This document shows, piece after piece, positions 12,201-19,739 of a DNA stretch of 64,000 bases; positions within the stretch are counted from its first letter, which is position 1; every line of letters starts with the position of its first letter. The stretch lies in NCBI GenBank assembly GCA_033980235.1, contig CM067064.1, positions 7,802,501 to 7,866,500 of the forward strand, in the 5' to 3' direction. The notes beneath the pieces were generated by a model. The model searched no databases, was not told the DNA's origin, and worked only from the letters and a program-made list of their open reading frames with translations. The position numbers and the translations under genes were made by a program. The DNA comes from Diadema setosum (taxonomy: Eukaryota; Echinodermata; Echinoidea; Diadematoida; Diadematidae).

Positions 12201-15033
12201 TAATTATACCTGTAAAAGAGTGTGCCACGCAGAGCTCAGGGGGCTTGGCAGGAAGCGACAAGGTAAAACATAGAAATGTATAGTGGAGGAATCACCATCG
12301 CATGTCTTGCGATGGTCTTGCGAATAATCATGATAAAGCTTTGAAGACATTTTCAAGAACAAATCACAAGCAAATCATGACAAAATGTGCAGAAAAGTAT
12401 TTTTTGAAATTCTTGCCGAAGTAAAAGCGAACAATTGACAATGCTTCCGAACCCCCGTGTTTGTATCGCAACCTTTAGCTGAAAAATATGAATGTTGGAT
12501 TTTGCCATTCCTGTCCTTCGCAAACCATTCGCAAGCTCCGTGAAATCAGCCCTGAAGGCAATGATCTGCAGGCAATATCAGGTAGAGAAATCAAATGGCA
12601 TTTCACAACAACAGCTCTGTGCAGGTGTTCAAACCAAACATAATTTGATGCACCATGCCATACCTTGCAGTAGTGTCGTACCCGAGGTAAAGTGGTGGCC
12701 AAATTTTAGCAGTCAGTCATAATGATTCCAAAGCCGATTCAGCCATGTTACGACATTTTCTGCCACGATTACAATAACAATGCTACTTTTTAGATTTCTT
12801 TTTGAAACATGCTATCCAATTTTTAACTTTAAACCATTGAGGACAGTTTGATTTTGCTACAACACGCATTTCCCATACACACCTGCCCGAGTATACTCGG
12901 GAATTGTCCTCTACAGGTTAAATGAGATCATTTAAATTCACGAGCCCAGCACATGATTATTTTACATCTTCCATAGACTGGTAATGCATAGTGCGGAGCA
13001 TTCCGACTGTGTGTGACACTGAGATCACTGGTGTAGCTTGTGTGAAAAGCACTGATACTTGGATGTTGCTGCACTGCTAAGCTAATTGTTGCCACAAAAA
13101 TTTCTTCCATGAAGTTCTAGAGATTACTTCCACCCATCTTTTGATAAACCATGTACTGCCCACCCCCCCCCCCACAAAAAAAAAAAAAAATAGACATTAA
13201 ACAAAATAGCAGACTTATATTCTGTACCCAATGGTACCAAAAACCACATCTTTTACAGGAGTACTGTCTGACCTGATGCTCTCCTTGATGGAGTTTGTCT
13301 TGTAGTTCTTGAGGTCGGTGTCAAGCTTCTCCAGTTTGAGGGCAGCCTTCTTGTTGGTCGTCTCAATCCACTGGGTGTCCAGGGATGGAACATTGTGAAC
13401 AACTCCCGCTACAGCATCAGGCAGCACCGATGGGTTGGATCTTGGGTATTTTAAAACGGAAAAAAAAAAGGAATACAAATATACAGCAAGTGACATTTAT
13501 TGGTTGGATAAGAAGTGATAGTAATAAAAGAAGAATAGGAGAGATGTTGGGAGTTGATGAATGGTATTACTCATACAGCCACTCTAATAAAACAATCTAC
13601 AAGCACTAAGATAAATGACAACATACTTCAGTCCCCTTAGGCATATTTTAAAATCTTGTATAATATTGTGACATTTTGAGTCTACGATTTAAGATTGTAT
13701 ACAATAGTCTTCACACTTTGTAAAAACGAGTATGTACATCCATTATCATAATATCACAAACTATTGTAGCATTGTAATCGCAAACCACTTAGTGAAATGG
13801 ACTTGAAGCTTAAATTTTTTTTTTTTCAAAGTTGCCACATCAGTCAAATGTATCCTACAACTACATGATCTACAGCTTACACAGCATCAGTGAGTCTTCT
13901 GTGTACCATCTGGTACATGTGTGTGTTGTAAGTGGTCTGTGTATAGTTGAGGGCCATGCGCAGGGACTCAATCTTCAATCCTGGACAATGGAGGGCGACA
14001 AACATCAGCCTGTTGATCTTGGCCAGACCTGTGTAGCTGGTTGCATAAGCCTCTACATCCTGTAAATAGGAAACAACAGAGAATATGCATATCATGACTA
14101 GTAATCTAAGTGAATGTAAATTTGACAGAGCATCAGAGCTGTAAAGAGAGCAGTCAGTCAATGTTGTGAATGTGTCCAGAGCATTACCATCGTCAGAATT
14201 AATGATGTCAAACAATACCGCTCCTACCTGCACAGTAAAGTTTCGGATGAAAATTGTTTTCCACTCGTCAGTCAATACTTGACTACAAAAAGTCTATCAA
14301 TCATCAAGGATCTGGGTATGTAAACTCATAATGATCCAACCATCCAACTTTCAATGCTGCTTGACAGTTTTGTAATTTCATCCCCCCAACCCAATCATGT
14401 TTGTACATGGGAACTCTGTTATATCGACTTGTTATGGACCATTGAAATTTCCTTGTTACATCGGGTTTCTCGTTTAAATAAATCAGGCCTAAAAACAAAA
14501 GAATCTAAAAGGAATGAGACCCATCCTGCAAAATAACCTTGCCATGTCAGGTACCTTTCTATATCCCACCACATAGTAACAAGGTTCCACTGCATCAATT
14601 ATTACATGTCTGCACAGGCAGCAACTACACACAGATTAAAAAGAGCTTATCGTTCTGGTCAGCGACCAAAGGAAAGCAAATTCATGCACTGTAAAACCAG
14701 AAATGTTCGCATGCATTTTGATTTGACAAATTTTGTAAAATTCACAAGAGACAAGATTCATGAAATTAAATGCATGTGAAAATTCTTGTCTACACTATAT
14801 GCATTGAATACCAGTGGCAATTTTCAACAATTTCAAGCTGCGAAAAAAATGTCGTTGGCTCCAAGTCGTGAAAATTTCATACTGTGAAAATATCTTAATG
14901 GACAGTAAATGAAAAGTGAGCAACCTTCCCTCCCAATACTTACCAGAGTGGGATTATCCACTGAATATCTCAACTCCTCCTGCGACTCTGATCTCTCTGG
15001 CGGCAGGTCCACCTGCATGGGCTCCACAGGGCC
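969..15033 (-). CDS. GPS1: COP9 signalosome complex subunit 1, partial (nine exons)
   Basis: CSN1 is a scaffold subunit of the COP9 signalosome, which removes NEDD8 from cullin-RING ligases. It has a helical-repeat body and a PCI domain. Nine minus-strand exons were read here: 14944-15033, 13881-14059, 13273-13440, 11054-11189, 9669-9746, 5791-5928, 4596-4690, 3775-3961 and 969-1106. All have GT-AG borders, and the phases join without a stop to 403 codons. Recognisable family stretches include [84 protein letters not shown] and [12 protein letters not shown]. The human protein is somewhat longer. The residues after the PCI winged helix lie left of base 969, outside the window. The first coding exon should lie right of 15033 but was not recognised. 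The order matches the family throughout, so the identity is secure. Confidence 0.95.
1362..1910 (-). repeat. Degenerate tandem array of CSN1 exon-end fragments (block 1)
   Basis: At least seven imperfect copies of a short unit lie here, near 1362, 1453, 1547, 1624, 1709, 1796 and 1860. Each resembles the plus-strand string GATGAGGGCCCTGTTTCTGA found at the end of the real exon at 3775. Copies at 1709 and 1796 keep the flanking ttacct, which on the minus strand is an intact gtaa donor. One copy still translates as [11 protein letters not shown]. Spacing is roughly 65-95 bases. This is read directly; the origin by tandem duplication is inference. Confidence 0.75.
1937..2120 (+). repeat. Dispersed 'CCTCCGCCAAGG' repeat
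   Basis: The stretch begins CCTCCGCCAAGGGATG and contains AACTCAAAAAGTTGTGAACG followed by GATTTTGATGAAAAATGACA. From memory this matches a widespread dispersed sequence of many invertebrate genomes. Its mobility class is unknown to me. It lies in a CSN1 intron and no terminal repeats were identified. Confidence 0.5.
2372..3101 (-). mobile_element. Solo LTR of an LTR retrotransposon
   Basis: On the minus strand the 730-bp segment begins TGTAGCCCCAGG and ends GGTCGTAACA, the TG...CA ends of an LTR. It has a TATA-like TATATAAGCAGG near 3036-3047, about 60 bases in, and an AATAAA signal at 2437-2442 near its end. No gag or pol frame adjoins it, so it is a solo LTR. No clean target duplication was found, so the exact borders are uncertain. 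The superfamily is not assigned. Confidence 0.62.
3570..3705 (-). repeat. CSN1 exon-end fragment array (block 2)
   Basis: Two more degenerate copies, near 3570 and 3652, sit immediately next to the true exon end at 3775, with about 80-120-base spacing. The solo LTR at 2372-3101 and other repeats separate this block from block 1. Confidence 0.7.
3775..3961 (-). CDS. GPS1: CSN1 exon (start of PCI domain)
   Basis: This 187-bp exon encodes [20 protein letters not shown] through [20 protein letters not shown] and ends at [10 protein letters not shown]. The donor is gtgaga. Degenerate copies of the last ~45 bases plus the donor recur in the downstream intron at 1362-1910 and 3570-3705. Confidence 0.95.
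4596..4690 (-). CDS. GPS1: CSN1 exon ([20 protein letters not shown])
   Basis: A 95-bp exon encodes [20 protein letters not shown], then [11 protein letters not shown]. The acceptor is tgaatgcag and the donor is gtatgc. It ends in phase 2, and the split serine codon completes in the next exon. Confidence 0.93.
5303..5320. repeat. Poly-G tract
   Basis: This is an uninterrupted run of G in a CSN1 intron. Similar G or C tracts occur near 4064, 17781, 18007, 23845, 25533, 26249, 31692, 42117 and 55419. Confidence 0.85.
5791..5928 (-). CDS. GPS1: CSN1 exon ([13 protein letters not shown])
   Basis: A 138-bp exon encodes [20 protein letters not shown], then [16 protein letters not shown] and [10 protein letters not shown]. 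Both borders are canonical: acceptor gaccttcag, donor gtaagt. The phase is 0 at both ends. Confidence 0.93.
6966..7050 (+). mobile_element. 85-bp TTAA palindromic MITE, copy 1
   Basis: TTAA lies on both sides (6962-6965, 7051-7054). The ends are CCTGTTGAGGA and its near-complement TCCTCAATGGG, with an internal palindrome CCCGAGTATACTCGGG. TTAA duplications with CCC-type ends fit piggyBac-like MITEs; this family call is inference. Confidence 0.75.
9256..9300. repeat. (GT)n microsatellite
   Basis: An about 45-base TG/GT run with one CG interruption lies in a CSN1 intron. Confidence 0.9.
9376..9594. mobile_element. Palindromic MITE 'TACTGTAA...TTTTCGC', copy 1
   Basis: The 219-bp segment begins TACTGTAACGTGGAAATTTT and, read from the other end, TACTGTAAAAGTGGATATTT, followed in both by cgc or tcgc. 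The termini are inverted repeats. It is the first of three related copies in the window (also 14686-14907 and 22392-22622). Confidence 0.65.
9669..9746 (-). CDS. GPS1: CSN1 exon ([10 protein letters not shown])
   Basis: A 78-bp exon encodes [20 protein letters not shown] followed by TPELSE. The acceptor is ttgcttcag and the donor is gtaagg. It begins 75 bases right of a 219-bp palindromic MITE (9376-9594). Confidence 0.92.
10645..10790. repeat. Polypurine GA/GACA-rich tract
   Basis: The plus strand is almost all purine over this stretch, with agacagac and gagagaga motifs. The stacked frames it opens are low-complexity and not considered genes. Confidence 0.75.
10953..11036 (-). mobile_element. 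85-bp TTAA palindromic MITE, copy 2
   Basis: This copy is in reverse orientation to copy 1, flanked by TTAA at 10949-10952 and 11037-11040. It ends 17 bases before a CSN1 exon (11054), within the donor-side intron. Confidence 0.75.
11054..11189 (-). CDS. GPS1: CSN1 exon ([12 protein letters not shown])
   Basis: This 136-bp exon encodes [20 protein letters not shown], then [10 protein letters not shown] and INMCLNVIK, almost identical to vertebrate CSN1. The acceptor is ccgtccag and the donor is gtgaag. It ends in phase 0. Confidence 0.95.
11190..13272. other. CSN1 intron
   Basis: Only the TTAA MITE copy at 12833-12917 and a small imperfect hairpin near 12295-12325 (catcgcatgtcttgcgatgg) were seen. 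Confidence 0.45.
12833..12917 (-). mobile_element. 85-bp TTAA palindromic MITE, copy 3
   Basis: The copy is flanked by TTAA at 12829-12832 and 12918-12921. It contains GCCCGAGTATACTCGGGAA and the GTAGCAAAAT core of the family in reverse orientation, with degraded termini. Confidence 0.72.
13273..13440 (-). CDS. GPS1: CSN1 exon (DTxW...[13 protein letters not shown] segment)
   Basis: This 168-bp exon opens with a poorly conserved stretch, then carries [20 protein letters not shown] and [15 protein letters not shown], which are near-invariant in CSN1. The acceptor is acccaag and the donor is gtcaga. The split arginine codon joins cleanly to the next exon's RGHDD. Confidence 0.93.
13881..14059 (-). 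CDS. GPS1: CSN1 exon (N-terminal helical repeat)
   Basis: A 179-bp exon encodes [18 protein letters not shown] through HRRLTDAV. This is the CSN1 segment around YASSYSGLxRIxRL. The acceptor is cag after ctatttacag, and the donor is gtaagc. It ends in phase 2. Confidence 0.9.
14686..14907. mobile_element. Palindromic MITE 'TACTGTAA' family, copy 2
   Basis: About 220 bases start with cactgtaaaaccagaaatgt and end with aaaatatcttaatggacagt plus a. The ends are inverted relative to each other. The interior repeats gaaaatt/aattttc motifs. It lies just downstream of the exon at 14944. Confidence 0.55.
14944..15033 (-). CDS. GPS1: CSN1 exon encoding the N-terminal acidic segment
   Basis: This 90-bp exon is bounded by an acceptor cag at 15034-15036 and a gtaagt donor below 14944. 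It encodes 30 residues beginning [13 protein letters not shown] and ending DNPTL, which parallels the N-terminal 'AVEPMQID...ENPSL' part of CSN1. It starts and ends in phase 0, so an upstream exon with the start codon is required. Confidence 0.88.
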
Positions 15034-15130
15034 CTGGTCACAATGAAAGCACAGTACAGATACATTGTGACAAAAGTAGCACAGCAGCCAGAGCTTGAAC
15101 ATCTATGTACTATTAAAAGTTTGTTGATTA

Positions 15131-15690
15131 AAGGGAACCAATACTTTCAAATGAAGTTTCTCTTATTCAACTATGCTTGACATATTTGATTTATTCATTA
15201 CAAATTTGAGCTATACTGGACAAGAAATAAGGAAGCCACAGCTCTTTGAATAAATGAACTGTAGAGGGTGATAAATTAACTCAGGGTGGAACTGGTTGAT
15301 GTGGACAACTCTCCACACATTTTCTATACAAAATTTCTGTATTTTAAAGTTATCTCTTGATTCTGGAACATATTTTTACTGCACAATATGCGCTTGCAAA
15401 ATGCATTCCTTTGTGCCATATTTGGATTTCACAGAAGGAGTTATGCTTATTGTTGAGAAAAGTTGAAGAATGTGAAATTTTATGAACGTATTAAACCTTG
15501 AAGACATGTCCACAAATATGTCACAAGCTGTCTACTGCCCTCTACTGACTGCTGAACTTTGCAAAGCTGGGATTTTCTTATTCCTTGCCCGATTTGATTC
15601 AAACTTGCAGTGATTAATTCGCCCATATCAATTATTTGAATAAGAATAACTTCACATGAAGGTCTTGGTTCCCCATAACAATCTTGATTT
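15131..15690. repeat. Diverged foldback (inverted) repeat
   Basis: The left arm beginning gggaaccaatactttcaaat (about 15132-15280) aligns with the reverse complement of about 15545-15680, which begins ggggaaccaagaccttcatg. Shared blocks include cttattcaa, aataag and tagaggg. Arms are about 150 bases and visibly diverged. No target duplication was identified. Confidence 0.45.
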
Positions 15691-16130
15691 ACAATCTTTA
15701 TCAGTGAATCACAAGTATTCTCATTGATATGTAGGAAGACACTCCTACAAACTGTCAGTACAGGGTGTGAATAACACAAGGTCAGCAAGTTTTTGTGCAC
15801 ACAAAATAACGTACAGATTTCTAAAACAATGATCCTCATATTAAATGATACTCAATAGGTAGCACAAGTGCAAGAGGTAGCATTCTAGCACATGTGGGGA
15901 GGAATGCTGCATGGTATACATGATGTATTTATGCAGATCTCTGTAACTGCAGAGGCTTAAATAGTATGGAAAATTGTTCATTGGTTCTGAGCTCCTGAGA
16001 ACTGCATCGTGTAATCATTCTTGGCCATGATAGCAAATACTTTAACGCTATCACTAACATTACTCTGAATGTAATGGAAACAATGTATATACTATATTCA
16101 GAAAGAATGAATTTTTTTTTTCCTTTTTAA

Positions 16131-16207
16131 CTCAATGAGGACAAGCTGATTTTGCCAAAACCGGCATTTCCCATAGACTTGTGTACTTGAGACTAGTCTT
16201 CAATGGG
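16131..16207 (-). mobile_element. TTAA palindromic MITE, degraded copy 4
   Basis: The left TTAA is at 16127-16130. The family strings TGAGGACA, TTTTGCCAAAACC, TTTCCCATAGAC and CTTCAATGGG remain. The internal palindrome has largely decayed and the right TTAA is lost. Confidence 0.6.
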
Positions 16208-16395
16208 TTTTATAAAATGGGTTCAAGAATGTAGCCAATAGGAAGCGCTGAAATGAGTCACATGTGCTTCCTTTATTCTAGTCCCATTGCACTGCGTGTT
16301 AAATCCTATTGCCGATCATCTGTGCGTGCGGCGGCTCCTTTGATGAATTGCATGCATACGCGCTGTCAATCCTGTAAACAACTTCTAGTTCGGGC

Positions 16396-16424
16396 TGCCG
16401 GCCGGCCGGCCGGCCGGCCGGCCT
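16396..16424. repeat. (CCGG)n tract in a GC-rich patch upstream of CSN1
   Basis: A perfect run of GGCC/CCGG units lies in a locally GC- and CpG-rich patch (about 16300-16480). This is to the right of the most 5' CSN1 exon found, so it is a plausible CSN1 promoter neighbourhood. Promoter function is inference. Confidence 0.45.
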
Positions 16425-16852
16425 TTCTTCCCTTGTGCATAACATGTGTGGCGCATGGCATACGTACGTATGTACAGCTATAGACCAAGCGTTGTGAGAC
16501 TGGACACGTACATGGAGTCACTTTGAAGGGCAAATCCAACGACTTAGCAGGTTAATTCTCACGCCGTTTTCAGAGTATGTTGTCTAGTAGGCCTATATGA
16601 GGAGTCTATATCAAGTCTTTAAGGTAAAGGGTGCATATTCTATGTAAAATTAGTAAGTTTTCATGCGGGAACTTAAGTGTCCGGAAACCCAACCCCCCAT
16701 TAAACTTACTAGTATACTGTATGTGCGGGATTTCCGAGTGCGACATGCGTAAATGTTTGGGATGAACATCTTCGGACATCTTGACCCACAAAGGTACGTG
16801 AAAAACGCTGAAAAATGCTGTTAGTTTTCGAATTTTTGACCCATTTTATAAA

Positions 16853-17027
16853 ACAAATGATGCACAGGATTATTTCGTGGCATTAGTGGAGGCGTAGCTC
16901 ACTCTCTGGTATTTAAAATGTAGTGCAACATGCACTCGGCTTCGCCTCGTGCATGTTTCACAATTGTAAATACCCTCGAGTGCACTATACGCCTACACTA
17001 ACGCACTCTATCCTGTGCATCATTTGT
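16853..17027. mobile_element. 175-bp palindromic MITE
   Basis: ACAAATGATGCACAGGAT at the left end is matched by ATCCTGTGCATCATTTGT at the right end. The arms continue with agtgxxggcgta and ggtattta, and meet at a central palindrome atgcactcggcttcgcctcg plus tgcat. No clear target duplication was seen. Confidence 0.7.
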
Positions 17028-17890
17028 ACAGTATATTAATGAAGTGGCCAGATCTTAGGGGTGTAGATAGTACATCGGGTTGGCAAATATTGTATTTCTA
17101 CATTTATCTATCCTATTTTTAAATGTTAAAGTGGCAAGTTACTAGATTATGAAAATTTAATCTGATTACCTATTATTTTAACATTCATTTACATACTTAA
17201 CTATTCATCTACATTGTATCATGCTATCGTCTATTGTTCTATATATCATGTAGTCATTGATCTACTTACTATTTAGGGTTAGTAAAAAAAAAATGGGAAA
17301 ACAATTTCAATAAATTTCATGCCAATATGTTACGAGAGTGACTTTCATTTTCCTTTTTAAACATTAAATTAAACATTAAATGTTAAATGGCGAGATGTTG
17401 TAAAGGAAGAGTGGTCACAAGCATCAGTAGTGTAAGAGAAATTGCAGTCTGAAAAGTGGGTTTTGGACAGAGTAAAAATGTCTGGAAACAGATTTAACTC
17501 TCAACTCTCATCCCTGAAACATGCCAGATGCAGAAAGGTGGGTGGGCTCCCATGCATCATGGCATGGATGGGGTTTGAGTCCTAGCCCAGCAGTAGCGCA
17601 CTTTGGGAAGGCACTTTTTTCCTCATAGCCAAATCTTTTGTGGGAAACTCAGCCATGTACAGTGTACTATGCAGGAGAGCCACACCCTCCCCTGTCCGGT
17701 CCTTTCCCCACAGACTCTTTAAACTTTTAGAATGACAGACTTCCCAATGCTTCATCACAAGTGTCAAGTGTGCACCTGTTGGGGGGGGGGGGGGGGGGGT
17801 AAATTTCCATTTAATTAACTCTTACCCCCGTCTGGTTTCCCTTCATTAGGGGACTGACAGTTTCCAAAATTCCATCAAAAATGTGTCTAC

Positions 17891-17992
17891 AAGATATCGT
17901 CTGTTGAGAATGAGAAGGGCGTTAAGTTGTCTTGAACACTATGGGTTTTGTGCCAACTTAACGCCCTTATCATTCTCAACGGACGATATTTT
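17891..17992. repeat. Hairpin with 39-bp arms
   Basis: The left arm (17891-17929) and right arm (17954-17992) are complementary at 36 of 39 positions. Both carry gagaatga and gggcgttaagttg. The 24-base loop reads tcttgaacactatgggtttt then gtgc. It could be a small MITE or a transcribed hairpin; nothing decides between them. Confidence 0.6.
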
Positions 17993-17999
17993 CATTTGA

Positions 18000-18510
18000 A
18001 TTAACCCCCCCCCCCCCCATATGTAGGGGCATTAAGGCATTAATCCCGAACGACACAGGGGGAGGGGGTGGTAAAAATGTTGTTTTGTCTCCCCCCCCCC
18101 CCCACCAATAATTCCCGAAATGAGGAAAAGTTCTTGCTTTTTTGAAAGAAAACTGTCCAAACATTTCACAAATTGTGTAATAGATTGTTCAATTTCAATT
18201 CTGAAAATGCACAATTTCCCTCGTGTGTGGGGAAGGTGCCGGCCACGCCCCTGATTGGTCCCCTTCCATACACTTTGGGGATTGACAAATTTCAGAATGG
18301 TACACAAAGCAGTTGACAAATTGGACTGGTTTTTACTTCTTTACAAGAAATAAGTATACACCATTCAATGCATAATAACATGCATATCAGTAACACACCA
18401 CTAATTTATCTCCTCTGTATGACTATAACAATAGGGTGCATGAAATCAGATTTCTTGACTTTAGACAGCTCGACAGCTAGGGTCTAGGTATAAAGTTTCA
18501 GATCACTGCA
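18000..18510. repeat. Dispersed repeat related to 23.9-24.8 kb
   Basis: Strings such as tgagg/tgagaagttcttgctttt, ttggggattgacaaatttca, aagaccattcaacgcataat-like and gggtgcatgaaatcag recur here and at 23940-24310 and 24560-24700. Copies are clearly diverged and interrupted by C tracts. Confidence 0.5.
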
Positions 18511-18748
18511 CTTTTGCAACAATACATGAATAACATAGAAAAAAACAGATGCATCTTTCACTTTTTAGTTTTAGTTTCTGTCTGAGCAAAACTGAGACAC
18601 AATATTACTCCATTGCATTGAGTCTATACTTTTTACAGAATTATGATTTTCATTCAACATGTTCATTAGAATCAAGAAGGACCTAACGTCAAACCAAATG
18701 TTTATCCCAACTTTGTCTTTGTGACTTTATGGAGATCTGGACTAAATA

Positions 18749-19300
18749 TGTGACCCGCCATGACAAAAGGATCCGAAAGTCACTGACGGCTGAGCTAAGA
18801 AAATCGAGTTTAAAGTCAGATCAATAAAACCATCAAATTTCTGTTTTTGGCATAATTTTGTAGACTAATGTTTTTATTTATCATCAGCTGAAATTTAAGC
18901 CAAGAAATTAGCACTTTTCTGGGCCATGACTTTCAACGGAACAGAAATGAGGGAATAACCTTATTGGTAAGTGTGTTACATCCTGGTTGTGCGTAGGCTG
19001 TTGGCGCTAAGTTTGAATGAACATCGCAGAGGTTGCTAGGAGCATGAAAATTGTCTTATTAATTACCTTGATCATGATTGCGCTGGAAGGAAAACTTTGA
19101 AGGCGGTTTTCTCGAAATGCTGATGTCCTAGACCACTCAAAATGCTCTCATAAAATCGATATCCACACAACCGAATACTTTTAATGAGAGTTGTTTATAT
19201 ATAGAACTAAAGCAGAAGAGTAAGGGAATAATGTCACGAAAATCGACCTCCCCAGACTTTCTGATCCTTCTGACATACTTTTGTTGTATAGCGGGTCACA
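18749..19300. mobile_element. 552-bp TA-flanked MITE (Tc1/mariner-like)
   Basis: The left end begins TGTGACCCGCCATGACAAAA, followed by ggatccgaaagtc. The right end complements as TGTGACCCGCTATACAACAA and then ggatcagaaagtc. TA dinucleotides flank both ends (18747-18748 and 19301-19302). No transposase frame is present. Assignment to a TA-inserting family is inference from the flanks. Confidence 0.68.
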
Positions 19301-19646
19301 TATGCTCTTGTAAATTAAGTAGTTTGGAGACTTCTACGTCGACTGACTATCGTCATGATCATGACTATGTCATAGTTAACTACACGCAGCCGCTGTCGCA
19401 AAGCGACGCGGCTGCACCTCTATTCCTTCGCAGACATTGTCATTTTTCAGTGTGGTTGTGCGACTCCTTCATGAATATCTTTATTAATCGTGGAAAACTA
19501 AAATACAAGGAATTATCGTAATCTATGATAATCATTCAATAATCGGTATGCGATTTTGTGTTTAATTACGTCAAAAACTCACCGAAATCTGTGGCTGAAA
19601 TCAGGTCTGTAAATGTCCTTATTGCTTCACTCCTCATCTGCGTGTT

Positions 19647-19699
19647 ACAACGTAGGTAGTCGGAGAGCTAGAGGGCGCCTCTCCGACTACCTACGTTGT
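19647..19699. repeat. Perfect 21-bp-arm hairpin at the left arm/LINE junction
   Basis: Positions 19647-19667 and 19679-19699 are perfect reverse complements around an 11-base loop (ctagagggcgc). Directly after it, gagagtgaatg/cattcactctc forms a second small palindrome (about 19714-19736). Confidence 0.85.
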
Positions 19700-19739
19700 A
19701 CGTTGTAGTATACGAGAGTGAATGCCATTCACTCTCGTC

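Noticed and set aside
15480..15839. Minus-strand 119-codon open frame
   Set aside because: It overlaps the right arm of a diverged foldback repeat and shows no recognisable domain.
16606..16791. Minus-strand 61-codon frame as the missing first CSN1 exon
   Set aside because: It has no resemblance to the CSN1 N-terminus and no suitable donor joining phase 0 at 15033.
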